Assembly: GCA_026394555.1 (NCBI GenBank)
Contig: JAPKXZ010000021.1
Location: 1-64,000, forward strand
Direction of reading: 5' to 3'
DNA length: 64,000 bases
Source of the DNA: Methanothrix sp.
Lineage (GTDB): Archaea > Halobacteriota > Methanosarcinia > Methanotrichales > Methanotrichaceae
The notes beneath the pieces were generated by a model. The model made no database searches. It saw only the letters and a list, made by a program, of their open reading frames with translations, and was not told the DNA's origin. Position 1 is the first letter of the stretch; each line of letters opens with the position of its first letter. The position numbers and the translations under genes were made by a program. Below are positions 49,003 to 59,754 of this stretch, one piece after another.

Positions 49003-51198
49003 ATGGGCAAGAGGAAGAAAATAGCAGAACGTGTAACGACTCTGATGGACAAGCCTGAGTTTATCCGGAACATCGGAATCGTAGCACATATTGACCACGG
49101 CAAGACAACCCTTTCTGATAACCTTCTGGGAGGCGCAGGCATGATCTCCATGGACCTGGCAGGCAAGCAGCTCTTCATGGATTTCGATCCCCTGGAGCAG
49201 GCGCGCGGAATTACTATCGATGCTGCCAATGTATCCATGGTTCACGAGATAGATGGCAAGGAATATCTCATCAACATGATTGATACTCCCGGCCACGTGG
49301 ACTTTGGAGGCGACGTTACTCGGGCTATGCGGGCGGTTGACGGCGCAGTGGTTGTAGTGGATGCTGTTGAAGGCGCCATGCCTCAGACGGAGACCGTGCT
49401 ACGACAGGCTCTCAAGGAAGGTGTCAGGCCGGTCCTTTTCGTCAATAAAGTGGACCGCATGATCAATGAGCTGAAAGTTGAGCCGAAAGATATGGCCATG
49501 CGCCTGGGCAAGGTCATTGACAATGTCAACAAGCTCATCCAAGGAATGGATGAAGAGAAATATAAAGCCGGCTGGAAGCTGGATGCTTCTCGGGGAAATA
49601 TCGCCTTTGGTTCGGCTCTCTATAATTGGGCCATCAGCGTGCCCGAGATGAAGAAGACAGGCATCGGCTTTGAGCAGGTCGTCGAATACTGCCGGGCAGG
49701 AAAGATGAAGGAGCTGGCCGAGAAGGTTCCACTTTATATCGCTGTAAACGATATGATCGTCAAGTTCCTTCCCAGCCCCATTGCAGCCCAGAGGGAGAGG
49801 GTCAAGGTCATCTGGCATGGCGATTGGGATAGCGCGGTGGGAAAAGCCATGGCTACCTGCGATCCAAAAGGTCCCGTAGCTTTCATGATCAACAAGTTGA
49901 AGATCGACCCGCATGCAGGCGAAGTGGCCACGGGCAGGCTCTTTTCCGGAACCCTGCGTCGAGGCATGGAGCTGTATGTATCCGGCGTGGTCGATACCAA
50001 TCGTATTCAGCAGACGGGCATCGTCATGGGTGCGGAGAGAGTTGAGGTAGAGGAGATACCAGCCGGAAACATTGCTGCCGTGACTGGTCTTCGGGACGCC
50101 ATTGTGGGCTCTACCATCTCTTCGGAACAGAACATGTCGCCCTTCGAGCAGATCAAGCACGTCTCCGAACCGGTCATGACCGTAGCCGTCGAGGCCAAGA
50201 ACACCCGCGACCTGCCAAAGGTAGTAGAGGTCTTAAGGCAGATCGCCAAAGAGGACCCAACCTTGCAGGTCACCATCAACGAGGAGACCGGCGAGCACCT
50301 TCTGGCCGGCATGGGCGAACTGCATCTGGATGTCACTGTGACCAGGCTGCAGCGCGATCGCGGTGTGGAGCTGAAAACCTCTCCGCCTATAGTCGTATAT
50401 CGTGAGTCCATCGGCGGCAGAGCAGGACCCGTGGAAGGCAAGTCACCTAACCACCACAACCGCTTCTACATCGAGTTTGAGCCCCTGGAACCGGGCGTGA
50501 TCGAGTCCTTGAAAGAGGGCAAGATCAGCATGAAGATGGAAGAGGTTGAGCGCAGGAAGGTTCTTCTCGATAACGGCATGGAAAAAGATGAGGCGAAGAG
50601 CATTGTCGGATACTTTGGCACCAACATGTTGCTCAACATGACCAAGGGCATCCAGTACCTGAGAGAGACCATGGAGCTCATCTTAGAGGGCTTCGAGGAG
50701 GCTCTGAAGAACGGCCCCATCTGCAGGGAACCCGCGCAGGGTATAAAAGCCAAGATCGTGGATGTAAAGCTGCACGAGGATGCAGTGCACCGCGGCCCCG
50801 CTCAGGTCATTCCGGCAGTCAGGCAAGCCGTGCAGGCTGGAATACTTATGGCGGATCCGGTTTTATTGGAGCCCTTCCAGAATGTCTATATACAGGTGCC
50901 TCAGGATCAAATGGGTGGAGCCATGTCTGAGATCCAGGGAAGGAGAGGCGTTATCCTGAATATGGACAGCCAGGGCGATATGATTATCCTTAAATCCAAG
51001 ATGCCTGTGGCCCAGATGTTCGGATTCTCCGGGGCCATAAGGTCGGCCACCGAAGGGAGAGCTCTCTGGTCTTCGGAGTTCGCCGGCTTTGAGCCCTTGC
51101 CTGCCAATTTGCTGCAAGATACCGTCAAGCAGATTCGGACCAGAAAGGGCCTGAAACCGGAAATGCCCAAGCCTTCCGATTACCTGAAGGTCGTTTGA
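49003..51198 (+). CDS. fusA: Translation elongation factor EF-2
   Basis: From ATG 49003 the protein has 731 residues, normal for archaeal EF-2. G motifs are [33 protein letters not shown] and NKVDRM. The diphthamide loop reads [20 protein letters not shown], with the His before RG modified in known EF-2. It drives ribosome translocation. The track start at 48916 lies upstream of the TATA-like box and is rejected. It heads the EF-2, EF-1alpha and S10 group. Confidence 0.96.
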   Translation: MGKRKKIAERVTTLMDKPEFIRNIGIVAHIDHGKTTLSDNLLGGAGMISMDLAGKQLFMDFDPLEQARGITIDAANVSMVHEIDGKEYLINMIDTPGHVDFGGDVTRAMRAVDGAVVVVDAVEGAMPQTETVLRQALKEGVRPVLFVNKVDRMINELKVEPKDMAMRLGKVIDNVNKLIQGMDEEKYKAGWKLDASRGNIAFGSALYNWAISVPEMKKTGIGFEQVVEYCRAGKMKELAEKVPLYIAVNDMIVKFLPSPIAAQRERVKVIWHGDWDSAVGKAMATCDPKGPVAFMINKLKIDPHAGEVATGRLFSGTLRRGMELYVSGVVDTNRIQQTGIVMGAERVEVEEIPAGNIAAVTGLRDAIVGSTISSEQNMSPFEQIKHVSEPVMTVAVEAKNTRDLPKVVEVLRQIAKEDPTLQVTINEETGEHLLAGMGELHLDVTVTRLQRDRGVELKTSPPIVVYRESIGGRAGPVEGKSPNHHNRFYIEFEPLEPGVIESLKEGKISMKMEEVERRKVLLDNGMEKDEAKSIVGYFGTNMLLNMTKGIQYLRETMELILEGFEEALKNGPICREPAQGIKAKIVDVKLHEDAVHRGPAQVIPAVRQAVQAGILMADPVLLEPFQNVYIQVPQDQMGGAMSEIQGRRGVILNMDSQGDMIILKSKMPVAQMFGFSGAIRSATEGRALWSSEFAGFEPLPANLLQDTVKQIRTRKGLKPEMPKPSDYLKVV

Positions 51199-51263
51199 GC
51201 GCGACCTCTAGAAAAGATGAAATACTGAAAAATATTGATAGTGCCAGTTGGAGGAGATAAATT

Positions 51264-52538
51264 ATGGCAGATGCAAAGCCACACCTCAATCTCGCATTCA
51301 TTGGACACGTCGATCACGGCAAGTCGACGACCGTAGGCAGATTGATGTTCGAGACGGGAGCTGTAGATGCTCACGTCATTGATGAGTACAGGAAAGAAGC
51401 GGCATCCAAGGGAAAGGCGACCTTCGAGTTCGCCTGGGTCATGGATAGCCTGAAGGAAGAGCGCGAGAGAGGCGTTACCATTGATATCGCCCATCATCGC
51501 TTCGATACCGCCAAGTTCTACTTTACCGTGGTGGACTGCCCCGGTCACAGGGACTTCGTAAAGAACATGATCACCGGCGCCAGCCAGGCTGATGCCGCGG
51601 TGCTGATCGTGGCCGTCCCGGACGGCGTCATGGCTCAGACCAAGGAACACGTCTTCCTTTCCAGGACACTGGGAGTCAGCCAGCTTATCGTGGGCATGAA
51701 CAAGATCGATGCCACCACCCCACCATTCGACGAGAAGAGATTCAACGAGGTCAAAGAAGAGGTAGCTAAGCTGCTCAAGATGGTTGGATTCAAGGTAGAG
51801 GATATACCCTTCGTGCCCATATCCGGCCTAATGGGAGACAACCTTTCCAAGCCCAGTGACAACCTGAAGTGGTACAAGGGCCCAACCCTGCTGGAATCTT
51901 TGAACAACCTCAAGGTGCCCGCGAAGCCGACCAACCTGCCGCTACGCGTACCAGTGCAGGATGTCTACACCATCTCAGGTGTGGGCACAGTGCCAGTAGG
52001 CCGCGTCGAGACGGGCGTCATGAGAAAGAACGATAAGATCATCTTCGAGCCTGCCGGATCTACTGGCGAGGTCAAGACCATCGAGATGCACCATGAGGAA
52101 GTCCTAGAGGCCTTCCCCGGCGACAACATCGGATGGAACGTGCGCGGTGTCGCCAAGAACGACATTCGTCGCGGCGACGTCTGCGGATCAGTAGCTAAGC
52201 CCCCGACCGTGGCCAAGGAGTTCAAGGCCCAGATCGTAGTGTTGCAGCACCCCAGCGCCATATCGGCGGGATACACCCCGGTGTTCCACTGCCATACAGC
52301 GCAGATCGCGTGCACCCTCACTGCTATTCTGGCCAAGCTGGACCCAAGGTCCGGAGCGGTCAAGGAAGAGAATCCTGCCTTCATCAAGGCTGGAGATGCG
52401 GCCATCATCATGGTTACTCCCTCCAAGCCCATGGTCATTGAACCGGTGAAGGAGATTCCTCAAATGGGAAGGTTCGCCATTCGAGATATGGGCACGACCG
52501 TCGCAGCCGGCATGTGCATCAGCGTGATACCACGCTAA
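51264..52538 (+). CDS. tuf: Translation elongation factor EF-1alpha
   Basis: The 424-residue GTPase delivers aminoacyl-tRNA to the ribosome. Motifs are [46 protein letters not shown] and [10 protein letters not shown]. Domains 2 and 3 carry [15 protein letters not shown] and [16 protein letters not shown]. It starts with ATG at 51264 after GGAGGAG and precedes rpsJ by 22 nt in the conserved archaeal str-type order. Confidence 0.97.
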   Translation: MADAKPHLNLAFIGHVDHGKSTTVGRLMFETGAVDAHVIDEYRKEAASKGKATFEFAWVMDSLKEERERGVTIDIAHHRFDTAKFYFTVVDCPGHRDFVKNMITGASQADAAVLIVAVPDGVMAQTKEHVFLSRTLGVSQLIVGMNKIDATTPPFDEKRFNEVKEEVAKLLKMVGFKVEDIPFVPISGLMGDNLSKPSDNLKWYKGPTLLESLNNLKVPAKPTNLPLRVPVQDVYTISGVGTVPVGRVETGVMRKNDKIIFEPAGSTGEVKTIEMHHEEVLEAFPGDNIGWNVRGVAKNDIRRGDVCGSVAKPPTVAKEFKAQIVVLQHPSAISAGYTPVFHCHTAQIACTLTAILAKLDPRSGAVKEENPAFIKAGDAAIIMVTPSKPMVIEPVKEIPQMGRFAIRDMGTTVAAGMCISVIPR

Positions 52539-52560
52539 ATTAATTTTTTGGTGTTAAAAC

Positions 52561-52869
52561 ATGCAAAAGGCAAGAATTCGACTTTCCGGCACTAATCCCT
52601 TGATGCTGGACGATATATGCAGCCAGGTAAAGGGGATTGCTCAGAGAACAGGCGTTCACATGGCGGGACCCATCCCGCTGCCCACCAAAAAGATGGTGGT
52701 TCCCTGCCGAAAGAGTCCCGATGGCGAAGGAACTGCCACCTGGGATCACTGGGAAATGAGAGTGCACAAGAGGCTCATCGATCTGGATGCTGATGAGAGG
52801 GCGCTTCGCCAGCTCATGAGAATCCAGGTTCCAAAGAATGTAAATATTGAGATTGTGCTGGAAAGCTAA
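52561..52869 (+). CDS. rpsJ: Small ribosomal subunit protein S10 (uS10)
   Basis: The 102-residue protein matches archaeal S10: [73 protein letters not shown]. It is part of the 30S head and follows EF-1alpha, as in most Euryarchaeota. The intergenic gap of 22 nt suggests one transcript. Confidence 0.96.
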   Translation: MQKARIRLSGTNPLMLDDICSQVKGIAQRTGVHMAGPIPLPTKKMVVPCRKSPDGEGTATWDHWEMRVHKRLIDLDADERALRQLMRIQVPKNVNIEIVLES

Positions 52870-52942
52870 ATCATTAGTTAGGGGCTGCTTCCTTAGGTTG
52901 AAGGGCCCGCTAACTTATATATTCTACAATTTCACTCATAAT

Positions 52943-53016
52943 GGACTCGTAGTATAGTCTGGATAGAATAGAGGCCTCCGGAGCCTCGGACCCGGGTTCG
53001 AATCCCGGCGGGTCCG
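52943..53016 (+). tRNA. tRNA-Arg (anticodon CCG)
   Basis: A 74-nt cloverleaf folds by eye: acceptor GGACTCG/CGGGTCC, anticodon stem GAGGC/GCCTC with loop CTCCGGA and anticodon CCG, T-arm CCGGG-TTCGAAT-CCCGG, discriminator G. CCA is not encoded. It lies 73 nt after rpsJ with AT-rich DNA (TTATATATTCTAC) upstream that could hold its own promoter. Confidence 0.93.
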
Positions 53017-53026
53017 CTACACTTTT

Positions 53027-53308
53027 TTAATTCATGGCATCAGAACGTGGCGGCACGATCACTAAACCACCTGTATCGATGGGATTGGCGGCCAGCTTTC
53101 CGGAAGCATTAATAAAATGGCCTATGGGCAGCTTTCCCCAGCTCCATAGCTGTGTCTCATTGGTGGTGTTGGTCATGTTGGTGCTGTTGTTTAGATCAAT
53201 TGTGCTGAGAATGGCACGGCCAGAGTTCCCGCTTAGCTGCAAAGGTACGGCAAAAGAGCTGCCTGCCAATAACACGAATATTAAGCCTAACACTATCGAG
53301 TTATTCAT
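53027..53308 (-). CDS. Small secreted protein of unknown function
   Basis: From ATG 53308 the 93-residue product has a clear signal peptide (NNSIVLGLIFVLLAGSSFAVPLQ) preceded by GGTGAG. The short mature part is rich in Asn/Thr (DLNNSTNMTNTTNET) and ends in NPIDTGGLVIVPPRS. No family is recognised. The track start at 53356 adds 16 non-hydrophobic residues. It ends ten bases from tRNA-Arg. Confidence 0.6.
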   Translation of the reverse strand: MNNSIVLGLIFVLLAGSSFAVPLQLSGNSGRAILSTIDLNNSTNMTNTTNETQLWSWGKLPIGHFINASGKLAANPIDTGGLVIVPPRSDAMN

Positions 53309-53359
53309 ATCACTCACCCTTATATTCACACATTTCATTTCTTTAATCCATGCCACACT

Positions 53360-54148
53360 CTATTACTATGCCTTCATGGCTAATTAATGGTTTGCCTCTC
53401 CAGTCATCATTGGTCGTCGCAGGAAATACCAGGGCGAGATAATGGAGGTTCGCGACATACCCCAAGCACCAGGCCAGGCTGGTCTTTTCGCACGGCAAGT
53501 GCTTGTTTGGATGTGCCTTCGTCTCCTTTTCATCCCTTCCCTGGCTCAGCCGCAAACTACAAATATCTATAACGATCATATAGATAGTTTGTCGCGTCCT
53601 GCAAGGGTTGGCGGGCGTGTCGTGGGCTTAACCGCAATTCCGATAACGCTCTGTTTCAGGAGATGCATGCCTTCGTGGCAATGCATTCGGGCTATGGAGC
53701 CTGTGAGGCAAAATGATCCGGTGGCTGAAAGTTGCATGCCATAAACGGCCTAGCAATCTGCCGGGATCTCTCACGCTAATACACGACCGGGAAATAGGAG
53801 CGCGACGACGCAAACCATTGGCGGAAGGCGAGCACGAGGCCCCATGAGAACGGGTTCCTTTAAAACGGACGCTGTGTCAAATTCCAGTGCTCTGCCGCCT
53901 TCCGGCTTTTAGTCGGGCTTCGGGCAGGGTCAGGCCATCACTGCGGTGACTGGCTCCTTCATAAGGACGCTGTGGCTTTCGGCGCTGGCCTGCCTGAGAC
54001 CTCGATGGCTATTTTCTCCCTCCTACATCCAGATGACTTTTGCCCCCCTCCTTATTCTTCATCTTCGCTCGGAAAACCATCATCATTATAAGCTAAGCAT
54101 GCGACCGAAAGAGTGGAAAATTGCCGTGCGGCAGGGAGGCTTTTGCGG
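53360..54148. other. Gene-poor 0.79-kb stretch, possibly holding a structured RNA or gene remnants
   Basis: All track ORFs here are short, overlap one another on both strands, and show no family resemblance or good ribosome-binding site. A TATA-like AAATATCTATAAC (about 53557-53570) is followed by GC-rich DNA with several short inverted repeats. I compared it from memory with RNase P RNA, SRP RNA and group II introns and found no defining motif. It may be a degenerate mobile element or an unrecognised non-coding RNA. Confidence 0.4.
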
Positions 54149-54451
54149 ATGATCAAGCATATCGTTATGTTCAAACTCAAAGAAAGGGCAGAGGGCAGGG
54201 ATAAGGCAGCAAATATCGAGATGCTGAAGGCTAAGCTGGAAGCCCTACCTGCCCAAATCGAGGAGATCAAGTTCTTCGAGGTGGGCATCAACTTTCTGGA
54301 GGCGAGCGTGGCCTATGATCTGGTCCTCGTTTCAGAATTCGAGAGCAAAGAAGCCCTTTACCGCTACCAGAAGCAGCCTGAACACCTCTTGGTGGCGGAA
54401 TTCGTCGGCAAAGTATGTGAGAGCCGGATAGTGGTGGATTATGTCCTCTGA
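54149..54451 (+). CDS. Dabb-domain (stress-responsive alpha/beta barrel) protein
   Basis: The 100-residue protein begins MIKHIVMFKLKE and contains LKAKLEALPAQIEEIKFFEVGIN, YDLVLVSEFESKEAL and YQKQPEHLLVAEFV, the pattern of dimeric alpha+beta barrel (Dabb) proteins. The family binds or converts varied small molecules; function here is unknown. ATG 54149 has GGGAGG about eleven bases upstream. It converges on the U32 gene with a 6-bp gap. Confidence 0.85.
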   Translation: MIKHIVMFKLKERAEGRDKAANIEMLKAKLEALPAQIEEIKFFEVGINFLEASVAYDLVLVSEFESKEALYRYQKQPEHLLVAEFVGKVCESRIVVDYVL

Positions 54452-54457
54452 TCTGCC

Positions 54458-57031
54458 CTAAGATATCTCATCCTTCAGCCCCTTCTGGAAGTGGCCGTGG
54501 GTAATGCCCCCCAGGGCCAGGGGCCGGATGGACTCCTTCAGGCTTTCCAGATCCTGGCGGAGAGTACCGCCTCCCTTCTCAGTCAGATCTATGGCCTTTT
54601 TGTAAATCTTTGTCATCTCGCGGGCGTACTCTCCCGTCCGGCCCCGCGCGTCCACGGCCACACCATCTAGATCGATGGCGAAGATTTCGGGCATCTGGTC
54701 GAGCAGGCAGGTCTCGGCGGAGTTAAAGATGTGCGTCCTATGATCATCATCCAGGCGCAGGGGAAAGATGCGTCTCATGTCCTGCAGGCCCCAGAATTCT
54801 TTTGCATCATATTCTCCTTTGGCGGGAAGGGGCATGCAGTCCTCAGCCACCATAACCTCCAGATTGCCCTGCACCATCAGCTCTATCTGGGGCGCGTCTG
54901 GGATAAGGCGCACAGCGGCTACGATATCGGCCAGTTGCCGGGCGGACAGTTCCGGCGAGAGGGTGAGTTGCTCTAAGGGCGGAGCGAGTGCCTGCACTGT
55001 CAGGTGATTGCAGACGTTGAGACCGGAGGCTCCATAAAGATGGACCTTGGGGCCGGCCTCTATAACGGCCTGTACGGCACCCACGTTCTCCACCATAATC
55101 GCGTCGACATTTGCTCTGGCCAGCAGGGGATTAGCGAACTTGAAAAAATCGGCGTTGGTGATTTTGGGCCACTTCCAGATGAGCGGCACTTTTCCGCAGA
55201 TGGCCTTTGCCTCTTCTATCAGCTTCTCGGCTTTTAGGGTCCGCTCTTTCTCCATCCATCCCAGGACGATCTCAAAGTAAACTCGCTGGCATCCACCCAG
55301 AACGGCGCCCCTCACCGTCTCCAGGCTGTCGGCATAGACGGCCAGCGAGGGTATGCGACCAACCGATGTGGTCGGGGCGGGGGAGGCGGGACCAGTCGAG
55401 GCAGGAGATGTAAAGGCAGACAGGTTCAGCTCTTTCAATATATCTCGTGCCCTCTCTACCTTCTCCTTCGTGGGGCGCCTCTTTTCCAAAATGGCCTCTT
55501 GCACCTTTTCCAGGAGATCGCGCCGAGCCTGGTTTAAGGCGCCGATGGGAGCGAAAAGATCACCCGCGTAGTCCATGGTAATCTTTCGGACGACAAAGAG
55601 CGTTCCACCCGTTCGCAGCATCTGCGAAACGATCTGCTGCCGGGAAGTGGGCTGATTTTTGGCCTTTTCCATTTTAAAGGCGGCTTTGACCTGAACGATG
55701 CGGCCGTCTTCCAGCCGGGCCTCTAGCAGAGGCGTGCCCTCCTGCCAGGTGATGGTCAAATCCAGGGGGATCTCTATCTTGTCGGAGGCGATGATCTCCT
55801 GCGCTTTTTTGGCCAGAGCGGTGCTGCCCGTCAGATAGACTTTGCTGCCTGGGCGCACCCTCTCCGGCGTCATCAGCCGCAGCAGACCATCCTTTTGCAC
55901 CACTTTTTGCACCACCAGGCCCATCTCTTGACCCGGGGCCAGAAAGACCAGACCATCGCCCTTTTCAGGGCAAAATGGGCCGGAGAGCCTTACTGCCGCC
56001 TCGCCTCTCTGCACATCGAAAGAGGCCACGCTGCCGATGAGAACGCCCCGGTTGTCCGACATCTCCCGGCCCATGACATCCCTGGCCTCCAGCAGGTGGC
56101 CTTTCGTGAAGTCGCGGTTGAAGGATAAGGCCAGGTCTCTTTCATCCTCAGAAGACGGCGACCACTTGCCTTTGGCAATGGCCTGCAGGGCTCTTTTGTA
56201 AATGCGGGTTACGATGGCCACGTACTCCGGGGACTTCATCCTCCCTTCAATCTTCAGGGACTCTATCGGCGAGCGGACGATCCTGTCCAGATGCTGGTAA
56301 ACGCAAAGGTCGCGGGTGGATATGAGAAAGCGCTCTCTTTGCGGCTGGGCTGCCAGGCCGGTCGGCCTGCCGTAACTGTCTTTTTCTCCTCTGAGCAGCA
56401 CGTAGGGCTTTCTACAGGGCTGGGCGCACATGCCCCGGTTGCCGCTGCGCCCGCCGATGGCCGAGGAGAGAAGGCACTGCCCGGAGTAAGAGTAGCATAG
56501 AGCGCCGTGCACGAAAACCTCCAGGCCGATTCCCTGCATGGCTGTATCCTTCTCATTCTCCAACTCTTGCCCCATCGTTTTTATCTCATCCAGTCCGACC
56601 TCTCTGGCCAGGACCGCTCTTCTAAATCCGGCGCGGGTCGCAAAGAGAGCACCCTCTTTGTTATGGATGGTCATCTGGGTGGAGGCGTGCCTCTCCAGCT
56701 CTGGCACCATGCGACCTGCCAGCAGGCCTAGCCCCAGATCCTGTAACAGCACGGCATCTACCCCCATCTCGAAAAGGCGGAGAAGATACACAGCCACATC
56801 GTAGAGCTCATTTTCTCGGATGAGAGTGTTGACTGTCACATAGACTTTTACGTTCCGGAGGTGGGCGTAGTCTATAGCCATAGCTAAGTCGGGCTCATCA
56901 AAGTTTGCGGCGAATTTTCGTGCCCCAAATCTCTTGCCGCTCAGGTAAACGGCATCGGCTCCCCCGGCAATGGCTGCGGCCAGGGCCTCTGGCGAGCCGG
57001 CGGGGGCGAGCAGCTGTGGCAGTTTTTTCAA
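54458..57031 (-). CDS. U32 family peptidase (TrhP/RlhA-like) with DUF3656 domain
   Basis: The 857-residue protein starts with the U32 core (LLAPAGSPEALAAAIAGGADAVYLSGKRFGARKFAANF, VYVTVNTLIRENEL) and the Cys-containing signature EVFVHGALCYSYSGQCLLSSAIGGRSGNRGMCAQPCRKPY. The middle has a DUF3656-type beta-rich domain, and the C-terminal part holds a second TIM-barrel-like half. Characterised bacterial members take part in 5-hydroxylation of tRNA uridine or rRNA cytidine rather than proteolysis. The Cys set suggests an Fe-S cluster. It overlaps the upstream HAD gene by 4 nt. Confidence 0.88.
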   Translation of the reverse strand: MKKLPQLLAPAGSPEALAAAIAGGADAVYLSGKRFGARKFAANFDEPDLAMAIDYAHLRNVKVYVTVNTLIRENELYDVAVYLLRLFEMGVDAVLLQDLGLGLLAGRMVPELERHASTQMTIHNKEGALFATRAGFRRAVLAREVGLDEIKTMGQELENEKDTAMQGIGLEVFVHGALCYSYSGQCLLSSAIGGRSGNRGMCAQPCRKPYVLLRGEKDSYGRPTGLAAQPQRERFLISTRDLCVYQHLDRIVRSPIESLKIEGRMKSPEYVAIVTRIYKRALQAIAKGKWSPSSEDERDLALSFNRDFTKGHLLEARDVMGREMSDNRGVLIGSVASFDVQRGEAAVRLSGPFCPEKGDGLVFLAPGQEMGLVVQKVVQKDGLLRLMTPERVRPGSKVYLTGSTALAKKAQEIIASDKIEIPLDLTITWQEGTPLLEARLEDGRIVQVKAAFKMEKAKNQPTSRQQIVSQMLRTGGTLFVVRKITMDYAGDLFAPIGALNQARRDLLEKVQEAILEKRRPTKEKVERARDILKELNLSAFTSPASTGPASPAPTTSVGRIPSLAVYADSLETVRGAVLGGCQRVYFEIVLGWMEKERTLKAEKLIEEAKAICGKVPLIWKWPKITNADFFKFANPLLARANVDAIMVENVGAVQAVIEAGPKVHLYGASGLNVCNHLTVQALAPPLEQLTLSPELSARQLADIVAAVRLIPDAPQIELMVQGNLEVMVAEDCMPLPAKGEYDAKEFWGLQDMRRIFPLRLDDDHRTHIFNSAETCLLDQMPEIFAIDLDGVAVDARGRTGEYAREMTKIYKKAIDLTEKGGGTLRQDLESLKESIRPLALGGITHGHFQKGLKDEIS

Positions 57032-57594
57032 GGTTGATCGCCCATAATATCATCAATAGCTTTCACTGCACTCTGCCACTGCGGGCAATAGTATACCTGG
57101 TCGGAGTAATCTTCAATATCCGTACCGTTTAAGCTCCAGGGGTGCAGGAAAAGAATTCCTCGTCGATTGGGATCGCTTCTGACAAATTCTACGATGTTCA
57201 TATCCAGGTCATCGATCAGCACGTCGGAGGGTATATTATGCTTGGTGCCGGTCCTGGCATGATAGTATTGCGTGAGGCTGGGGAAGTGCCAGTTCAGCCA
57301 TCTTCTGGTGGCCTCCTCGGCGTTGGGCCGTCTGGCCGTTACCACCAGAAGATCATGCCTGCAAAGCTGCTTTATGGCATTTTGAGAGCCCTCGATCAAC
57401 GGCACTCTCATAACGTATTCGGGGTCGGCCAACAACCGGCCTATTTCCGTCCATATCTCGATTCCCGCAAAGCTCCAGTGGGCACGATTGATATCGCTCT
57501 TGCAATACGTCTGTCCATAATCTTTTTCAATTTCCTTCAAAACAGCACTGACTTGGTCTGCCAGGACCCCGTCAATGTCTACCGCGATTTTCAA
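57028..57594 (-). CDS. HAD-family 5'(3')-deoxyribonucleotidase-like protein
   Basis: The 188-residue protein has HAD motif I DIDGVLAD, motif II VVTARRP and motif IV DVLIDDLDMN, with the NT5C-like segment VPLIEGSQNAIKQLCRHD. Family members dephosphorylate nucleotides or related phosphates with Mg2+. Its substrate is unknown. It is coupled to the U32 gene by an ATGA overlap. Confidence 0.82.
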   Translation of the reverse strand: MKIAVDIDGVLADQVSAVLKEIEKDYGQTYCKSDINRAHWSFAGIEIWTEIGRLLADPEYVMRVPLIEGSQNAIKQLCRHDLLVVTARRPNAEEATRRWLNWHFPSLTQYYHARTGTKHNIPSDVLIDDLDMNIVEFVRSDPNRRGILFLHPWSLNGTDIEDYSDQVYYCPQWQSAVKAIDDIMGDQP

Positions 57595-57721
57595 ATCATG
57601 CCTCCCCTAATAATTATTCTACAAGCCTTTTTGTTCACAATAGTCCCACGGTTGCATTGTATGATAAATCTTTTCTGATTCAATAAATGCATGGGTTATT
57701 TATTGGAGAAGATGCAATTTA

Positions 57722-58744
57722 ATGGCGGTGAATGGGATGAAGTGTAATAAAGCAATTCTCGTTTTGATGACCCTTGTTCTGCTCTGCTCGTCGGGGCAGG
57801 CATTGCGGACTTTTTCAGGAGATACAATTACCATAGACACGGCTATTGCCGACGATATTATCGCTGCAGGCAACATGGTGAGCATCAACGCCCCGGTGGA
57901 CTCGGCCATAGTTGTCGGCGGCACGGTTAACATCAATGCCCCGGTGAAGGGGGATGTCATCGCAGCCGGTGGCCAGGTTTATGTCAACGCGAACGTGGGG
58001 GGAAAGGTTGTAGCTGCGGGCGGAAATGTCAACCTGGGCGGCAACATCGGCACCAATCTGGTGGCTCTAGGCGGCCAGGTGAACATCCTTCCCGGTAATA
58101 CGGTGGAAAGAGATGCTCTCATCGGCGGCAGCCAGGTGGTTAACGCGGGACGGGTCAACGGCACCATCACAGTCAGCGCCAACCAATTCAATAACACCGG
58201 CTCGGCGGGAAAGGTGAATTTCCACAAGGTAGAAGATCAGACTGAGAAGAGAGCGGACAATGATATGGGCTTTAACATCTTCAGCCTGCTGGCCATGCTT
58301 GGCTACTTCATTTTGGGATTGATCTTGGTTAAGTACCTGCCCGGCATCATCCAAGCAGTGGATCGCGAGGTAAGAAGCTCGACCCTGCTCAAGACCTTGC
58401 TGGGTTTCGTTATGATCATTGCCTCATTTATTGCCTTGCTGCTGGTGGCGGTAACGGTGGTGGGCCTGCCCATTGCCTTGATCTCAACTCTGCTATTCTT
58501 CGCAGCTCTCATGCTGAGCGGAACCTTCGTCTCCTTCAGCCTGGGCAAGTGGATTGGCGAGCGGGCGAAGATCAAGCAGGGTGATCTGGTCTACTTCGTG
58601 ATCGGATTTGTTATACTCAATGTGCTCTGCTGGCTGCCCTTGGTGGGAGGTCTGATCTCATTGATCTCCATGAGCCTGGGCTTTGCTGCATTGCTCTATG
58701 CAGCACGCCACCTGGCTACAGCTTGCCAAGCAAAGACGACCTGA
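57722..58744 (+). CDS. Bactofilin-like beta-helix membrane protein
   Basis: After a signal peptide (LVLMTLVLLCSSGQALRT) come about ten short repeats of the type VVGGTVNINAPVKGDVIAAGGQVYV (residues about 35-165), predicting a polymerising bactofilin-like beta-helix. The C-terminal about 140 residues hold four transmembrane helices (NIFSLLAMLGYFILGLILV, LGFVMIIASFIALLLVAVTVVGLP and two more). The helix domain would be outside the membrane. Similar proteins are common in methanogens; a cell-envelope scaffold role is likely but unproven. Confidence 0.82.
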   Translation: MAVNGMKCNKAILVLMTLVLLCSSGQALRTFSGDTITIDTAIADDIIAAGNMVSINAPVDSAIVVGGTVNINAPVKGDVIAAGGQVYVNANVGGKVVAAGGNVNLGGNIGTNLVALGGQVNILPGNTVERDALIGGSQVVNAGRVNGTITVSANQFNNTGSAGKVNFHKVEDQTEKRADNDMGFNIFSLLAMLGYFILGLILVKYLPGIIQAVDREVRSSTLLKTLLGFVMIIASFIALLLVAVTVVGLPIALISTLLFFAALMLSGTFVSFSLGKWIGERAKIKQGDLVYFVIGFVILNVLCWLPLVGGLISLISMSLGFAALLYAARHLATACQAKTT

Positions 58745-58914
58745 AATACTTTATTTTCTATTTTTTCTTTTTTTTCAAACAATAGCCAGAACGCGCTATT
58801 TGCCTGTCAATGGTATCTTTGCAGAAACGCTCAAGTCTAAATACCTTGATATCCAGATAATGGCTGCAACTAAAGAAAAGGCGAGCATGCTTTTATTGAT
58901 AGTGTGGTGAAGGC

Positions 58915-59700
58915 TTGAAACTGCTAGTATTCTATAATGGCCAATTTGGCGAGAGGGTGGTGGGCAATCTCATCAACTACTCGGGCTTTTGCATCTCCTG
59001 TGCCGATGCCTGCACCCAGTGCAGGAATGTCCGACCTGGCATTGCCCAGAACATCGTCTCCCTGGTGGAGATGCCCGATCCAGCATCCCTGGGGGACTTC
59101 ATTGATGATGTGGAACCACTGCTGCCCCAGAACATCCCTGCCGCAGACATTGCTCTGGTCATAAATGTTCATCCCGACATTCTCTTCGGCCTGCTACCCA
59201 AACTGAAGGAGGCGGGCGTGAAGGGCATTGTGGGCGGCTCGGAGTCGCCTCGCGATCTTCCTTTGGGCCAGAGAACGCAACTGGAGGAGAAGGCTAAGGA
59301 GCTAGGGATGGAGGCGGCCTTTGCCAAGCCCTTTTGCGCTCTAGTTCCTGATCCGGCCAAGCCGAACATTTATGCCTTTCTCATGGAGGCTGGCATTGGC
59401 GATCCCTTAATCGATGTGACGGTACAAAAGAGCCGGGAGGGAAAAGACCACATCTTAGCCGCCAGTGTAATCAGATCAGCGCCCTGCGGCTCCACCTGGT
59501 TTGTGGCCAAGCGTCTCCTGGGTCTGGAGCCGGATCAGCCCGACATCCGGGAGAGGATCTCTGAGGCGCATCATGCCTACCCCTGCACAGGATCGATGGA
59601 GAGGGACACGGAGCTTGGCGACACCGTGCTGCACAAGGGCGGCTACATCATCCGCGATGCAGTGGAGGACGCCTTCAAGAGGGCGAAGAGGCAGGACTAA
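58915..59700 (+). CDS. DUF166 family protein (Cys-rich, thymidylate-synthase-like annotation)
   Basis: The 261-residue protein matches DUF166/COG1810: LVFYNGQFGERVVGNLINYSGFCISCADACTQCRNVR, PDILFGLLPKLKEAGVKGIVGGSESPRDLP and RSAPCGSTWFVAKRLLG. The CxxCxxxCxxC run near residue 21-31 could bind an Fe-S cluster. Some members carry a thymidylate synthase label by old annotation; biochemical proof in this subfamily is thin. Translation starts with TTG at 58915 after GGTGAAGG. Confidence 0.8.
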   Translation: MKLLVFYNGQFGERVVGNLINYSGFCISCADACTQCRNVRPGIAQNIVSLVEMPDPASLGDFIDDVEPLLPQNIPAADIALVINVHPDILFGLLPKLKEAGVKGIVGGSESPRDLPLGQRTQLEEKAKELGMEAAFAKPFCALVPDPAKPNIYAFLMEAGIGDPLIDVTVQKSREGKDHILAASVIRSAPCGSTWFVAKRLLGLEPDQPDIRERISEAHHAYPCTGSMERDTELGDTVLHKGGYIIRDAVEDAFKRAKRQD

Positions 59701-59754
59701 AGATATCTTCTCTTCGTCGAAACCTTTTTGCCATAGGAGACAATTCTCCAGTTT

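Noticed and set aside
53442-53744. Overlapping ORFs in the gene-poor stretch
   Set aside because: Short, mutually overlapping on both strands, no initiation signals, no domain resemblance.
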